A stretch of DNA of 64,000 bases from AC-32 sp963728765 (GCA_963728765.1 CAVSKX010000004.1:186001-250000); one strand, 5' to 3'. Counted from the first letter of the stretch, positions 1 through 8,980 are shown. The notes: a model not told the origin generated them from the letters alone. Numbers and translations are program-made.

Positions 1-124
1 GCGGTCCGGCCTGCGACGTGAGCACGCTCACGCCGCCAACTCTAAAGCCGCGGGCGGTTCGCGCCGCCAAACAGGGGTACCATCGCTGAAGACCTCGCAT
101 CCGCCAACCGACCAAAGGACACGC

Positions 125-1144
125 TTGCCTGGGGAGCGACGCAGAACCGGGCACGACCTCGTCGTCATCGGCGCGTCGGCGGGCGGGGTCGAAGCCGTTC
201 GAACCGTGGTCGCGAACCTCCCGCCGGACCTACCCGCCGCGGTCGTCGTCGTCCTCCACCTCGCGGCCGGCGGCACGAGCGTGCTGCCCTCGATCCTGGA
301 CCGGGCGGGCCCGCTGCCCGCGCAGCCCGCGCGTCACGGCGAGGAGCTCCGGCCGGGGACGATCTACGTCGCGGTCCCCGACTGTCACGTCGAGATCGAC
401 GACGGCCACCTCCGCGTCGAGGGCGGGCCACGTGAGAACGGTCACCGGCCGGCGATCGACCCCCTCTTCCGCAGTGCAGCCCACGCACGGCGCGAGCGCA
501 CGATCGGCGTGATCCTCTCCGGCGCCCTCGACGACGGGACGCGCGGCCTCCGGGCGATCAAGGCCCACGGCGGGGTGACGCTCGTCCAGGACCCACGCAC
601 CGCGCTCCACCCGGGCATGCCGACGTCCGCCATCCGCGTCGTCGCGCCCGAGCGCGTGCTGTCGCCGGAGCAGATCGCCGCCGCGATTGCCGAGTTCGTC
701 GCGGGAGGGGGCTTCAGGAGGCAAAATGGACGCAGGACCGGCGAGATGAGCGACCGCGAGCAGGTGCGAGAACAGACGGGTGATCAGCTCGGGAACGAGA
801 CCGGCCTCACCTGTCCCGAGTGCGGGGGCGCGATTTACGAGCAGGACGACGAGGGCGACGTCGTCTCCTTCCGCTGTCGCGTCGGCCACCGCTTCTCGGC
901 GGACGCGTTCGTCGTCGAGCAGGCGACCACCGTCGAGAGCTCCCTCTGGGCCGCGCTGCGCCTGCTGGAGGAGCGTGCGGTGCTGATGCGCACGCTCGCC
1001 GAGCGCCACGACCGCCAGGAGCGGACCTCCGAGCGCTTCCGCTCGAAGGCCGAGGAGCTCGAGCGTCACTCCGAGCAGCTGATCGAGCTCCTGCGCGAGG
1101 TCACCTCCTCGACCGAGCCTGTCCCGACCGCAAGCGCGGAGTAG
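125..1144 (+). CDS. CheB-type protein-glutamate methylesterase without receiver domain, with C-terminal zinc-ribbon-like region
   Basis: This 339-residue protein starts at TTG. Residues about 10-195 match the CheB catalytic domain: the GASAGG loop carries the nucleophile Ser18, His45 lies in VVLHLAAGG, and Asp136/137 lie in SGALDDG, giving the expected Ser-His-Asp set. The usual N-terminal receiver domain is absent. Residues 230-255 carry Cys230-x2-Cys233 and Cys251-x3-His255, which looks like a metal-binding ribbon, followed by a probably helical tail (280-330). The cheR-like gene starts 3 bases downstream, so the two are probably co-transcribed. No chemoreceptor or CheA gene is in the window, so the methylation target is unknown and need not be a chemoreceptor. 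Confidence 0.85.
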   Translation: MPGERRRTGHDLVVIGASAGGVEAVRTVVANLPPDLPAAVVVVLHLAAGGTSVLPSILDRAGPLPAQPARHGEELRPGTIYVAVPDCHVEIDDGHLRVEGGPRENGHRPAIDPLFRSAAHARRERTIGVILSGALDDGTRGLRAIKAHGGVTLVQDPRTALHPGMPTSAIRVVAPERVLSPEQIAAAIAEFVAGGGFRRQNGRRTGEMSDREQVREQTGDQLGNETGLTCPECGGAIYEQDDEGDVVSFRCRVGHRFSADAFVVEQATTVESSLWAALRLLEERAVLMRTLAERHDRQERTSERFRSKAEELERHSEQLIELLREVTSSTEPVPTASAE

Positions 1145-1147
1145 CCC

Positions 1148-2977
1148 ATGGCGGAGGACGTGCGCGACCCGGCATTCGAGTCACTGCTCGCGTTTATCAG
1201 GGACGAGCGCGGCTTCGACTTCACCGGCTACAAGCGGCCGAGCCTGCAGCGGCGAATCGGAAAGCGGATGAAGGACGTGCGCATCGACGGCTACGACGAC
1301 TACCAGGAGCTCCTCGCCGCGGACCCCGACGAGTTCGCCGGCCTGTTCGACACGATCCTGATCAACGTCACCTCGTTCTTCCGGGACGAGGTCGCATGGA
1401 ACTTCCTGCGCGATGACATCCTGCCGCGTCTGCTCGAGCAGAAGCCGAAGGGGGAGGCGATCCGCGTCTGGTCGACCGGATGTGCGACCGGCGAGGAGGC
1501 GTACACACTGGCGATGGTGCTCGCGGAGGCGCTCGGCCCGGAAGCCGTGAAGAAGCGGGTGAAGGTCTACGCCACCGACGTGGACGAGGACGCGCTCGCG
1601 CACGGGCGGCACGCCAAGTACGACGGCAAGACCGTCGAGTCCGTGCCAGAGCCGTTGCGCGAGAAGTACTTCGAGCACCAGAACGCCGCGTTCGTCTTCC
1701 GCGGTGACCTAAGACGCGCCGTGATCTTCGGCCGCCACGACCTGATCCGCGATCCGCCGATCTCGCGCATCGACCTGCTCGTCTCCCGCAACACCCTGAT
1801 GTACTTCGATGCAGAGACGCAGGCGCACATCCTGCGCAGCTTCCATTTCTCGCTCCGCCCGTACGGGGTGCTCTTCCTCGGCAGGGCGGAGTCGATCGCG
1901 AACCGCTCGCAGCTGTTCGAGCCGCTCGACCTGAAGCGGCGGGTCTTCGCGAAGGTCTCGAGCGAGTTGCCCGCCCCCGTGGACAGGTCCGCGCTGGATG
2001 ACGGCCACGAGCTTTCGCGCCTGGCGACCGAGGCGTTGATGCGCGAGGTCGGCTTCGAATCGGCTCCCGGGGCGCAGTTGGTCGTCGACCCCGAAGGCCG
2101 GCTCGCCCTCGCGAACCTCCAGGCGCGCATGCAGTTTGCCCTCGCGCCGCGTGACATCGGGAGGCCGTTCCAGGAGCTCGAGGTCTCGTTCCGGCCGGCG
2201 GAGCTCCGCTCGCGTATCGAGCAGGTGTACTCCGACCGGCACGCGATCAGCCTGCGCGACGTCGAGTGGCGCGTCGACGACGAGCTGCGCTTCGTCGACA
2301 TCCAGATCGCGCCGCTCCTCTCCTCGACCGGCGACGTCGTGGGCGCCGGCATCACCTTCAACGACGTGACGCGGTACCAGCGCCTGCAACAGGCGCTCGG
2401 CGACGCGAAGCGCGAGGTGGACTCCGCCTACGAGGAGCTGCAGTCGACGGGCGAGGAGATGGAGACGACGAACGAAGAGCTGCAGTCGACGAACGAGGAG
2501 CTCGAGACGACGAACGAGGAGCTGCAGTCGACGAACGAGGAGCTCGAGACGATGAACGAAGAGCTGCAGTCGACCAACGAGGAGCTCTCGGCCATCAACG
2601 ACGAGCTCCAGCAGCGCACGGACGAGCTGAACGAGACGAACGCCTACCTCGAAGGGATCCTCAGCAGCTTCAGCGCGGCGGTCGTCGTGCTCGACCGCGA
2701 GCTCGCCGTCCGCCGCTGGAACACGGGCGCGCGCGAGCTCTGGGGCCTGATCGAGGACGAGGTGCGCGGCCAGCACTTCCTGAACCTGGACATCGGGCTG
2801 CCGGTCGACCAGCTGCGCAAGCCGATCGGGAAGGTGCTCGGCTCCGGGCAGCAGGAAATCCTCGCCTTGCCCGCCGTGAACCGTCGCGGACGGACGATGC
2901 AGTGCAAGGTCACGCTCACCTCGCTCGGCACGGGGGAGGAGGCACCCGGGGTGATCCTGATGATGGAGACCACGTGA
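1148..2977 (+). CDS. CheR-type SAM methyltransferase fused to PAS domains through a coiled coil
   Basis: The protein has 609 residues, about twice a plain CheR. Residues about 10-60 form the CheR N-terminal helical domain and 80-280 the SAM-binding fold, with the motif STGCATGEEAYTLAM near residues 108-122. A PAS-like domain covers about 300-415. Residues 428-491 are a coiled coil built from near-perfect repeats of ELQSTNEELET. A second PAS domain covers about 500-605. This layout is known from CheB/CheR sensory hybrids, here split into two genes. It overlaps the next gene by 4 bases (GTGA), pointing to translational coupling with the histidine kinase. Confidence 0.88.
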   Translation: MAEDVRDPAFESLLAFIRDERGFDFTGYKRPSLQRRIGKRMKDVRIDGYDDYQELLAADPDEFAGLFDTILINVTSFFRDEVAWNFLRDDILPRLLEQKPKGEAIRVWSTGCATGEEAYTLAMVLAEALGPEAVKKRVKVYATDVDEDALAHGRHAKYDGKTVESVPEPLREKYFEHQNAAFVFRGDLRRAVIFGRHDLIRDPPISRIDLLVSRNTLMYFDAETQAHILRSFHFSLRPYGVLFLGRAESIANRSQLFEPLDLKRRVFAKVSSELPAPVDRSALDDGHELSRLATEALMREVGFESAPGAQLVVDPEGRLALANLQARMQFALAPRDIGRPFQELEVSFRPAELRSRIEQVYSDRHAISLRDVEWRVDDELRFVDIQIAPLLSSTGDVVGAGITFNDVTRYQRLQQALGDAKREVDSAYEELQSTGEEMETTNEELQSTNEELETTNEELQSTNEELETMNEELQSTNEELSAINDELQQRTDELNETNAYLEGILSSFSAAVVVLDRELAVRRWNTGARELWGLIEDEVRGQHFLNLDIGLPVDQLRKPIGKVLGSGQQEILALPAVNRRGRTMQCKVTLTSLGTGEEAPGVILMMETT

Positions 2978-4317
2978 GAGCGACCACGAGGATCGTCACG
3001 GACCCGCAGGGGCGAATCCTCGAGTCGGCGGAGTCCGCGTCCGACCTCCTTGGCATTCCCAACCGGTGGCTCGTCGGAAAACCGCTCGCGGCATTCGTGC
3101 CGGAGCACGGGCGGCGGGCGTTCCGGACGATGCTGCTGGAGCTCGCCCGCGGCCGAGGTCCGACCGGCACGTCGCTCGAGCTCAGGCGCCGGGACGGTTC
3201 GGAGCTGAGCGTGGCGGTCGAGGCGGCGCCCGAGCCCGCGGGCGACCGCCTCGAGTGGCTGATCGCGTCGCCCGAGGAGGAGGGCAGTCCCTCTGCCGAT
3301 CCTGGGGCTCCGGTCCCGCCGCTCGGCGCGGCGTCTCTCGGACGGCTGTTCGCGCAACTCCCGATCGGAGTGGTGAGCGTCGACAGCGACCTCAACGTCG
3401 AGTACCTGAATCCGGCGGCGCGCGTGTTCCTCGGTGGCGGAATCATCGGCGGGTTGCTGCCTGACACCTTTCCGCGTGTCTCGCTGCACAAGTTCGCCCA
3501 GCGGCTCCTCGGCGGGCCACCGCCGCTCCGTCAGGTCGTCGAGACGTCGTCGGGCAGGCTCCTCGAGCTGGACGGGCTCAAGGGCGGGCCGGGGGCCGGC
3601 GCGGTGCTGATCCTCCAGGACGTCACGGCCCGCGAGCAGCGGCGGCGGGCCGAGCGAGACTTCGTCTCGAATGCCGCCCACGAGCTCCGCACGCCGATCG
3701 CCGCGATCACCAGCGCGGTCGAAGTGCTGCGCGGCGGGGCCGACGCGACGGCGGCCGACCGCGAGCTCTTCCTCGGCCACATCGAGCGAGAGAGCGCGCG
3801 ACTCGAGCGCCTCGCCGACGCGCTGCTGCTGCTCGCGCGGATCCAGACCGGCCAGGAGCACCCCACGCTCGAGCTCGTCGCAATCGCCGCGCTGCTCGAG
3901 GACGTGGCAGAGAACCTCGAGCCTTCGCGGGGGGTCGAGGTGAAGGTCACGTGCGCTCCCCGGGTGGGTGCCCTCGCGGACCCCGTTCTCCTCCGGCAGG
4001 CCGTGTGGAATGTGGCCGCAAACGCCGCGCGCCACACGAAGGCAGGGCAGATCTTGCTGAGCGGCCGCGACCTCGGCAAGGTGACCGAGCTCGAGGTCGA
4101 CGACACCGGCCCCGGAATCGCGACGGCCGAGAAGGAGCGGGTCTTCGACCGGTTCGCGAGCGCGGGACGGAGCGCAGGTGGCGGAGCCGGGCTCGGGCTC
4201 TCGCTGGCCCGGGAGATCATGCATGCGCTCGGCGGGTCGATCCGACTCGAGTCCGAGGTGGGGAAGGGGACCCACGTTCGACTGCAGGTGCCATCGGCGC
4301 GGGTGGTGCACCAGTGA
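2974..4317 (+). CDS. Soluble PAS-PAS sensor histidine kinase
   Basis: The GTG start at 2974 overlaps the upstream stop as GTGA, giving 447 residues. The N-terminus begins directly in a PAS fold (about 1-105), and a second PAS covers about 120-220. The HisKA H-box NAAHELRTP has the phospho-acceptor His236. The HATPase domain carries an N box near NVAANAARH and the glycine boxes DDTGPGIA and GAGLGLSLA. No membrane segment is visible, so it is a cytoplasmic sensor. It is followed, again with a GTGA overlap, by its likely cognate response regulator. The stimulus is unknown, although the linked CheB/CheR genes suggest cross-talk. Confidence 0.9.
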   Translation: MRATTRIVTDPQGRILESAESASDLLGIPNRWLVGKPLAAFVPEHGRRAFRTMLLELARGRGPTGTSLELRRRDGSELSVAVEAAPEPAGDRLEWLIASPEEEGSPSADPGAPVPPLGAASLGRLFAQLPIGVVSVDSDLNVEYLNPAARVFLGGGIIGGLLPDTFPRVSLHKFAQRLLGGPPPLRQVVETSSGRLLELDGLKGGPGAGAVLILQDVTAREQRRRAERDFVSNAAHELRTPIAAITSAVEVLRGGADATAADRELFLGHIERESARLERLADALLLLARIQTGQEHPTLELVAIAALLEDVAENLEPSRGVEVKVTCAPRVGALADPVLLRQAVWNVAANAARHTKAGQILLSGRDLGKVTELEVDDTGPGIATAEKERVFDRFASAGRSAGGGAGLGLSLAREIMHALGGSIRLESEVGKGTHVRLQVPSARVVHQ

Positions 4318-5000
4318 GCTCGCGGATCCTGGTCGTCGAGGACGAGCCGGCACTGGCGGACGCCGTGGGCTACTCGCTCCGCGCCGACGGCCACCACGTC
4401 GAGACCGTCGGGACCGGCGAGGACGCCATCGCGGCGGCGCAGGACCGGCCCTTCGATCTGCTCGTGCTCGACCTGATGCTGCCGGGGGTGTCCGGGATCG
4501 AGGTCTGCCGGCAGCTCCGGGCGGGCAGCGCCGTGCCGATCCTGATGCTCACCGCCCGCGACTCCGAGGTCGACCGGGTTCTCGGGCTCGAGGCCGGCGC
4601 GGACGACTACGTCACGAAGCCGTTCTCGATGAACGAGCTTCTGGCGCGGGTCCGTTCGATCCTGCGCCGCCGGGAGCTCGACTCGCGCGCCCTCGGGTCG
4701 GTGCGCGAAGCGGGTGGCCTGCGCCTCGATCTCGAACGCTACGAGGCGACGGTGGACGGCGAGCCCGTTCAGCTGACGCCCTCCGAGCTGAAGCTGGTGG
4801 CGCTGCTCGCGCGAGAGCTCGGGCGAGTCTACTCGCGTCGCGAGATCATGCAGCACCTCTGGGACAGCGAGTACGTCGGCGACGCGCGCGCGGCCGACCT
4901 GCACGTGTCGAACATCCGCCACAAGATCGAGCGCGACCCGGAGAACCCGCAGCGGCTGCTGACCGTCCGCGGGGCGGGCTACAAGCTCATTCCGGTGTAG
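4314..5000 (+). CDS. OmpR/PhoB-family response regulator
   Basis: The GTG start at 4314 overlaps the kinase stop; the protein has 228 residues. The receiver domain (1-120) has the acidic pair in VVEDE, phospho-acceptor Asp53 in LVLDLMLPG, and Lys in DDYVTKPF. The C-terminal winged-helix domain (about 130-228) contains the PSELKLVALLA and RAADLHVSNIRHK segments typical of the OmpR DNA-binding fold. It is probably phosphorylated by the adjacent kinase. Its regulon cannot be read from the window. Confidence 0.92.
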   Translation: MSSRILVVEDEPALADAVGYSLRADGHHVETVGTGEDAIAAAQDRPFDLLVLDLMLPGVSGIEVCRQLRAGSAVPILMLTARDSEVDRVLGLEAGADDYVTKPFSMNELLARVRSILRRRELDSRALGSVREAGGLRLDLERYEATVDGEPVQLTPSELKLVALLARELGRVYSRREIMQHLWDSEYVGDARAADLHVSNIRHKIERDPENPQRLLTVRGAGYKLIPV

Positions 5001-5057
5001 GCGGACCCATACGAAAGCTGGATGCGGCCCTAAAGCGGTCGCTCCTAAGGTGCTTGC

Positions 5058-5426
5058 GTGGTGGCCATTGCGCCCTTTCGTGCAACCGTCGCGGAGATTG
5101 GAGGGCGGATCGCTCTGGTCTCGGTCAGCGGCGAGCTGGACCTGTACGTCGAGCGTGAGCTGCGCGACGCGCTCGAGGCCGCCGCCGCCCTGGAGGGGTC
5201 GACGGTGGTCGTCGACGTAAGCGGCGCGAGCTTCCTCGACTCGACGGTCTGCGGGATCCTGGTCGCCGAGGCGAAGCGGCTACGGCGCGAGCAGGCGGAG
5301 CTCGTCCTGGTCTCGAGCGGACGCACGTCGCGCGTGCTCCAGGTCGCCGGCATCGACCGGGTCGTCCGCGTGTACCCGACGCTGCACGCCGCGTTCCGGG
5401 ATCTCCTGCCGGAGCCCGCCACGTGA
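5058..5426 (+). CDS. STAS-domain anti-sigma factor antagonist
   Basis: The protein has 122 residues from a GTG start (a second GTG follows immediately). It is a single SpoIIAA-like STAS domain: the GELDLYVEREL strand-helix and the FLDSTVCG motif with the probable phosphorylation site Ser62. Such proteins bind anti-sigma kinases when dephosphorylated and release a sigma factor. No RsbW-type kinase lies nearby, so its partner is elsewhere. It begins 57 bases after the response regulator and overlaps the next gene by 4 bases, so it is probably the distal part of the same signalling operon. Confidence 0.85.
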   Translation: MVAIAPFRATVAEIGGRIALVSVSGELDLYVERELRDALEAAAALEGSTVVVDVSGASFLDSTVCGILVAEAKRLRREQAELVLVSSGRTSRVLQVAGIDRVVRVYPTLHAAFRDLLPEPAT

Positions 5427-5743
5427 GCGCTCCGGCCGCCCAGCCCCGCCAGGGCCGCGCGGCGACCCAGCGGCCGCGCCTCGTCTTCTTTTGCGCCCGC
5501 AACTCCGGTCGCTCCCGCCGCGTCGAGGGCTACCTCTCGCAGGTGCTGCAGCGTCGCCGGAACCACGAGTCGTTCCGGGTCATGCACGTCGACGTCGCCG
5601 AGCACGCCGACCTCGCCGAACGGTTCCGGGTCGAGGACGTGCCGACGATCGTGGTCGTCGACGACAAGCGCGTCCGTGGGCGCCTCGCGAGCCCGCGCGG
5701 CTGCCGCGACATCGAGCGGCTGCTCGCGCCCTGGCTGCGCTAG
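5423..5743 (+). CDS. Thioredoxin-fold protein with a single active-site-like cysteine
   Basis: The 106-residue protein overlaps the STAS gene by GTGA. After a 17-residue basic, Pro-rich leader it follows the thioredoxin beta-alpha-beta pattern: RLVFFCARNSGRS with Cys24 but no second Cys, VMHVDVAEHADLAERF, and the cis-proline motif VPTIVVVDD. With a CxxxS arrangement it could not form the normal CxxC disulfide, so a monothiol, redox-sensing or purely binding role is more likely. Its last bases overlap the end of the convergent DivIVA-like gene. Confidence 0.7.
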   Translation: MSAPAAQPRQGRAATQRPRLVFFCARNSGRSRRVEGYLSQVLQRRRNHESFRVMHVDVAEHADLAERFRVEDVPTIVVVDDKRVRGRLASPRGCRDIERLLAPWLR

Positions 5744-6519
5744 CTCTTCGAGACTTCCTCGGCGCCGACCCGTTCGATCTCGTCGATCGACTCGGGCTCG
5801 TCGGGCTCATCCGGCTCGCGGGCGGCTGCGGCGTCAGCCACCTCGAGGAGCGTCGTGCCGCGCACGCGAATGTCGTCGAGCAGCTCGCGGCGCTCGCCCC
5901 GGACGCGGTCGGTGTCAGCTTGCAGCTCGCGCATCCGCGCCTCGGCCTCCTCCCGCTTCGCCGTCAGCTCCTCTTCCAGCTCCTGGCGGCGCTTCTCGGC
6001 ATCGGCCTGCGCGGTGGCGCGCGTGTTCTCCGCCTCCTGGCGCGAGCGCGAGAGGATGTCCTCGCCCTCCGTGCGCGCGTCGGCGAGGACCTGCTCGGCG
6101 TCCGCCTTGATCCCGTCGGCTTCGGTGCTGACGTTCACGTGTAGGTCGGCGGCCTCGGCCTTGGCCTTGGCGATGATCTCGTCCGCCTCCTGGCGGGCGC
6201 TGGCGGTGATCTCCTCTCCGGTCTCGCGGGCCCGCTGCAGGAGCCCGCTCAACTGCTGCTCGGTCTGCTCGAGCGCGTGCGTCACGGCCGCGCGCGGGGA
6301 GGAGCTGACCTTCAGCTCCGCGATCACGCGGTTGGCGCGCTTCACGTACGACTCGACCGCCGCGCGGTCGTAGCCACGCACGGCCACGGGGAACGAGACG
6401 TTCAGCAGGTCGGGCGGCACGTAGTGGCGCAAGTCGCCGAAGCCGGGCCGAGCTTCGGCCGTCGGCGCCGACTCGTCGGCGCGATGTCTACCGCTGGGCG
6501 AGGACGGCTCGCCGGGCAT
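5740..6519 (-). CDS. DivIVA-domain coiled-coil protein
   Basis: I place the start at ATG 6519 because the protein then begins just before recognisable sequence, giving 259 residues; the open frame continues upstream without protein-like content. After about 35 low-complexity residues comes a DivIVA-type segment (VSFPVAVRGYDRAAVESYV, about residues 47-65). A long Ala/Glu/Arg-rich coiled coil covers about 95-225, followed by an acidic tail. DivIVA/Wag31-like proteins bind curved membrane and organise polar growth or division in actinobacteria. This may be a paralogue rather than the main one, since no ftsZ or cell-wall cluster is adjacent. Confidence 0.75.
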   Translation of the reverse strand: MPGEPSSPSGRHRADESAPTAEARPGFGDLRHYVPPDLLNVSFPVAVRGYDRAAVESYVKRANRVIAELKVSSSPRAAVTHALEQTEQQLSGLLQRARETGEEITASARQEADEIIAKAKAEAADLHVNVSTEADGIKADAEQVLADARTEGEDILSRSRQEAENTRATAQADAEKRRQELEEELTAKREEAEARMRELQADTDRVRGERRELLDDIRVRGTTLLEVADAAAAREPDEPDEPESIDEIERVGAEEVSKS

Positions 6520-6646
6520 GGGCCGCAGTATGACGAACCCCACGCGGTGCGGCTGGCCACACCCCGAGACGGAGGGTGGCCGTATTCCGCCAGGCGCCTC
6601 GCCCTGCGACGTTCGATGCACAACCCCGCAAAGGAGCAAGAGAACC

Positions 6647-7324
6647 ATGTTCAAGTCGAAACTCACCACGATCGTCTCCATCACCGCCCTCGTGATCGCG
6701 GTGTTCGGTGCGACGCCCCTCGGCCAGGCCGCAGGCAGGCTCGTGCTGCCGAAGAACTCGGTCGGCGCGGCGCAGCTCAAGAAGAGCGCCGTCTCGGGCA
6801 AGAAGCTCGCCGCGAACGCCGTCAGTGGCGCCAAGATCGCCACAGACGCCCTCACCGGCGCGAAGGCGAAGGACGGCACGCTGCTCGCCACCGACCTCGG
6901 TGCCGGTCAGCTTCCCACCGGCCCACAGGGGCCGAAGGGCGACCGGGGGCTGCGCGGACCGACGGGCGACCCGGGCCTCAAAGCCCGCAGGGTGACAAGG
7001 GCTTGCCGGGCTTCAAGGGGCAACCGGGGGCGCAAGGCGCAAAGGGCGACAAGGGCGACACCGGTCCATCCGGCCTCAGCGGCTACGAGCGAGTGACGGG
7101 TGTGTGGGCGCCGATCGCCGTCGACGGCGAGGTGACGGTCTTCGCCATCTGCCCGAACGGCAAGAGGGCGCTCGGGGGAAGCACGGAGACGTCCCCTTCC
7201 CTGACCTGGACATCATCTACTCGGGATCGTTCGCCGACTGCTCTAGGGCGGTTCGGGTAGCTCAGGATGGGAACTTCGGGCCGGGGAACGTCCGGTCTGG
7301 GCCGTCTGCGCGTACGTCGGCTAA
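6647..7324 (+). pseudogene. Secreted collagen-like protein gene broken by three single-base losses
   Basis: A strong site AAAGGAG precedes ATG 6647. The product starts with a signal peptide (MFKSKLTTIVSITALVIAVF) and an SGKKLAANAVSGAKIA-type linker, then Gly-X-Y repeats. The reading frame is lost near 6985-6990, but adding one base gives an unbroken run of the type GDPGLKGPQGDKGLPGFKG. The frame is lost again near 7175-7182, where one base restores CPNGKRALGG followed by DVPFPDLDIIYS, and near 7290-7293, where one base restores VWAVCAYVG and the stop at 7322-7324. All three lesions are losses of one base. Either this is a decaying gene or the local assembly is poor. Confidence 0.75.
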
Positions 7325-7357
7325 ACGCGCAATTCAAGTTGTCCTGAGGACGAAACG

Positions 7358-7398
7358 CTCGAAAGTCACCATGGCTGCGAAGTGGCCGGACTTTCGAG
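7358..7398. repeat. 10-bp perfect inverted repeat beside the tRNA fragment
   Basis: CTCGAAAGTC at 7358-7367 is matched by its perfect reverse complement at 7389-7398, with a 21-base loop. It sits two bases from the duplicated tRNA-Trp piece. It could be a terminator-like hairpin of the preceding broken gene or part of an element end; there is no following T tract. Confidence 0.6.
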
Positions 7399-7399
7399 G

Positions 7400-7443
7400 G
7401 CCAGCAGGGGCGGCAGGACTCGAACCTGCAGCCCGGTTTTGGA
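7400..7443 (-). repeat. Duplicated 3' part of tRNA-Trp (att-like site)
   Basis: Bases 7400-7430 are identical to 9905-9935, the 3' end and flank of the intact tRNA-Trp gene. After a short gapped difference, the match continues through CGGTTTTGGA, the 3' side of the anticodon arm. The copy contains the acceptor 3' strand, T arm and anticodon-stem 3' strand but no 5' half. It lies beyond the 3' end of the intact tRNA in the same orientation, which is the geometry left by integration into a tRNA 3' end. Confidence 0.75.
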
Positions 7444-8586
7444 GGCTTAGTCTCGACCGCTTAGCAGCGCGGGTTTCATGCCCTGCGGGCCAGTTTGTGG
7501 GCCAGCCAGGAAGGCATCGAGCCGTTGGGCGGCGCGTTCTCGCTGCCCGTCGAGCAGGTGACGGTTGGGATGACGTTGTGTGCGGATGCACACACAAGTC
7601 GCTGAGAGCGGCTTTTTCGGCTCGCTGCCATTGCGGATTGATCGTCGATCGCATACAAGCGCAGGGGCAGCGCGCTGGGCGAGCCGTTGCGGGCAAGGGG
7701 ACGATGGGCAGGCCAGCGGAACGTGGGGGAGAGAGGCCTGCCCATCGTCTTTGGACCGACTCAAGCCGCAACTCACTTGGTTCTGACCCGGTCGTCAAGC
7801 CCACCGGATTCCAGTGGGCTGGCTCGGATTTCTGACACATCGTGGACCCGAGTACCAAGCCCCGGCCGTCCGAGCTTTGCGCTCTTAGCGGGAAAATCGC
7901 CCGCCCGGAGGTGCGCGCACTAAGGGCTGACGTGAAGCGCGGCTCTCGCCGCTAGCCGCCACGGGGTCGCGTTGAGTCATCGCCCGCAATGGAGAAGACC
8001 GCGGCAGGGGGTGCAGGGCTTCCTCACGCGCTGCCAGGCAATGAGCGCGTCGGCCGCCAGGATCTCCCCGTCCTGGGCCGGTGCCACAGTCACCCCTGCC
8101 GCCAAAGACATTCGTAACGGGGGGACAGCAACTCTTCAATAGGCCGAGCGGGCAGCAGTGGCCTTCCCGCGAGGTCAGCAACTCGACAGCTACGACGTCG
8201 CAACGATCAACGGCTAGGGAGCCGAGCGACCGCAGAGAGTCTCCTCCCCCTAAAGCTCCACTCGGCTCCGTCCGCATGTATACCCGCCGGCGGCATCCCC
8301 CGGCAGCACCCGTAATCCAGCGGCCGAACGCCTCGCCGCCTGAAGGTGGAGCCGGAGCGCGGCTGCCGTTCCCCTGCGGCTAGGAAGGCAGCCCTCGGGG
8401 GGAGGTCGAGCTGCTCCGGCTCCATGTGCCGCACCTCGATTCTTCCGCGCAGACGTCCGTGGTAACACGCGCACAGCAGCCTTTCAATAGGCCGAATGGC
8501 TCAGTCCTGGCCTTAGCCCTTGCTCATGCACACGAGCGCGATTTGCCGTGCACGGCTCGTTGATCGCCGAGCCGAACGCGAGCGTA

Positions 8587-8623
8587 AACGGGCGCGCCGA
8601 CCGGTGAAGACGACGCGCCCGTT
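8587..8623. repeat. 10-bp hairpin
   Basis: AACGGGCGCG at 8587-8596 pairs with CGCGCCCGTT at 8614-8623 across a 17-base loop. There is no T tract, so it is not a clear terminator. It may be an operator or a remnant of element structure. Confidence 0.5.
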
Positions 8624-8697
8624 GTGCTACCCGACCTTGCTGCCTAGGACTCCTGCGGCTCGAGTTGCTCGAAGGAGAGGTGAGCGCCCGAGGCGTG

Positions 8698-8748
8698 ACC
8701 TACGACTCGAGAGGAGCTGCGCTCCTCGGGGGGGAGAGTGGGTAGGTC
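8698..8748. repeat. Nested two-stem inverted repeat
   Basis: An inner hairpin GAGGAGC-TGC-GCTCCTC lies around 8711-8730. It is enclosed by an outer pair GACCTAC / GTAGGTC at about 8698-8704 and 8742-8748. The nested symmetry is unlikely to come from codon bias, and no gene covers it. Function unknown. Confidence 0.4.
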
Positions 8749-8918
8749 GGCGGCGAATCTTTCCCAACGCCCGCGCCATCGCCCCGGACGCCACTCCTCG
8801 ACCGTACTACTTAGCGTCGATCGCTACGAGCGCCGAGTCCAATAACTTCGCAAATAGCGGCGGTTCACCGCTCGTGCCGCCTTGACGCAGCATGTGACTC
8901 GGCGGAATCTGTTTGGAC

Positions 8919-8980
8919 AGCGGGAGCCGGGTCTGACCCATTAGGGGGAGAGACGGTCCGCACCGCTCCCGGCTCCCGCT
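8919..8980. repeat. 13-bp inverted repeat flanking a GGGTCTGACCC palindrome
   Basis: AGCGGGAGCCGGG at 8919-8931 is the exact reverse complement of 8968-8980. The short palindrome GGGTCTGACCC starts inside the left arm. The arrangement resembles REP-like or IS-end sequences, but no transposase is present between or beside the arms. Confidence 0.5.
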
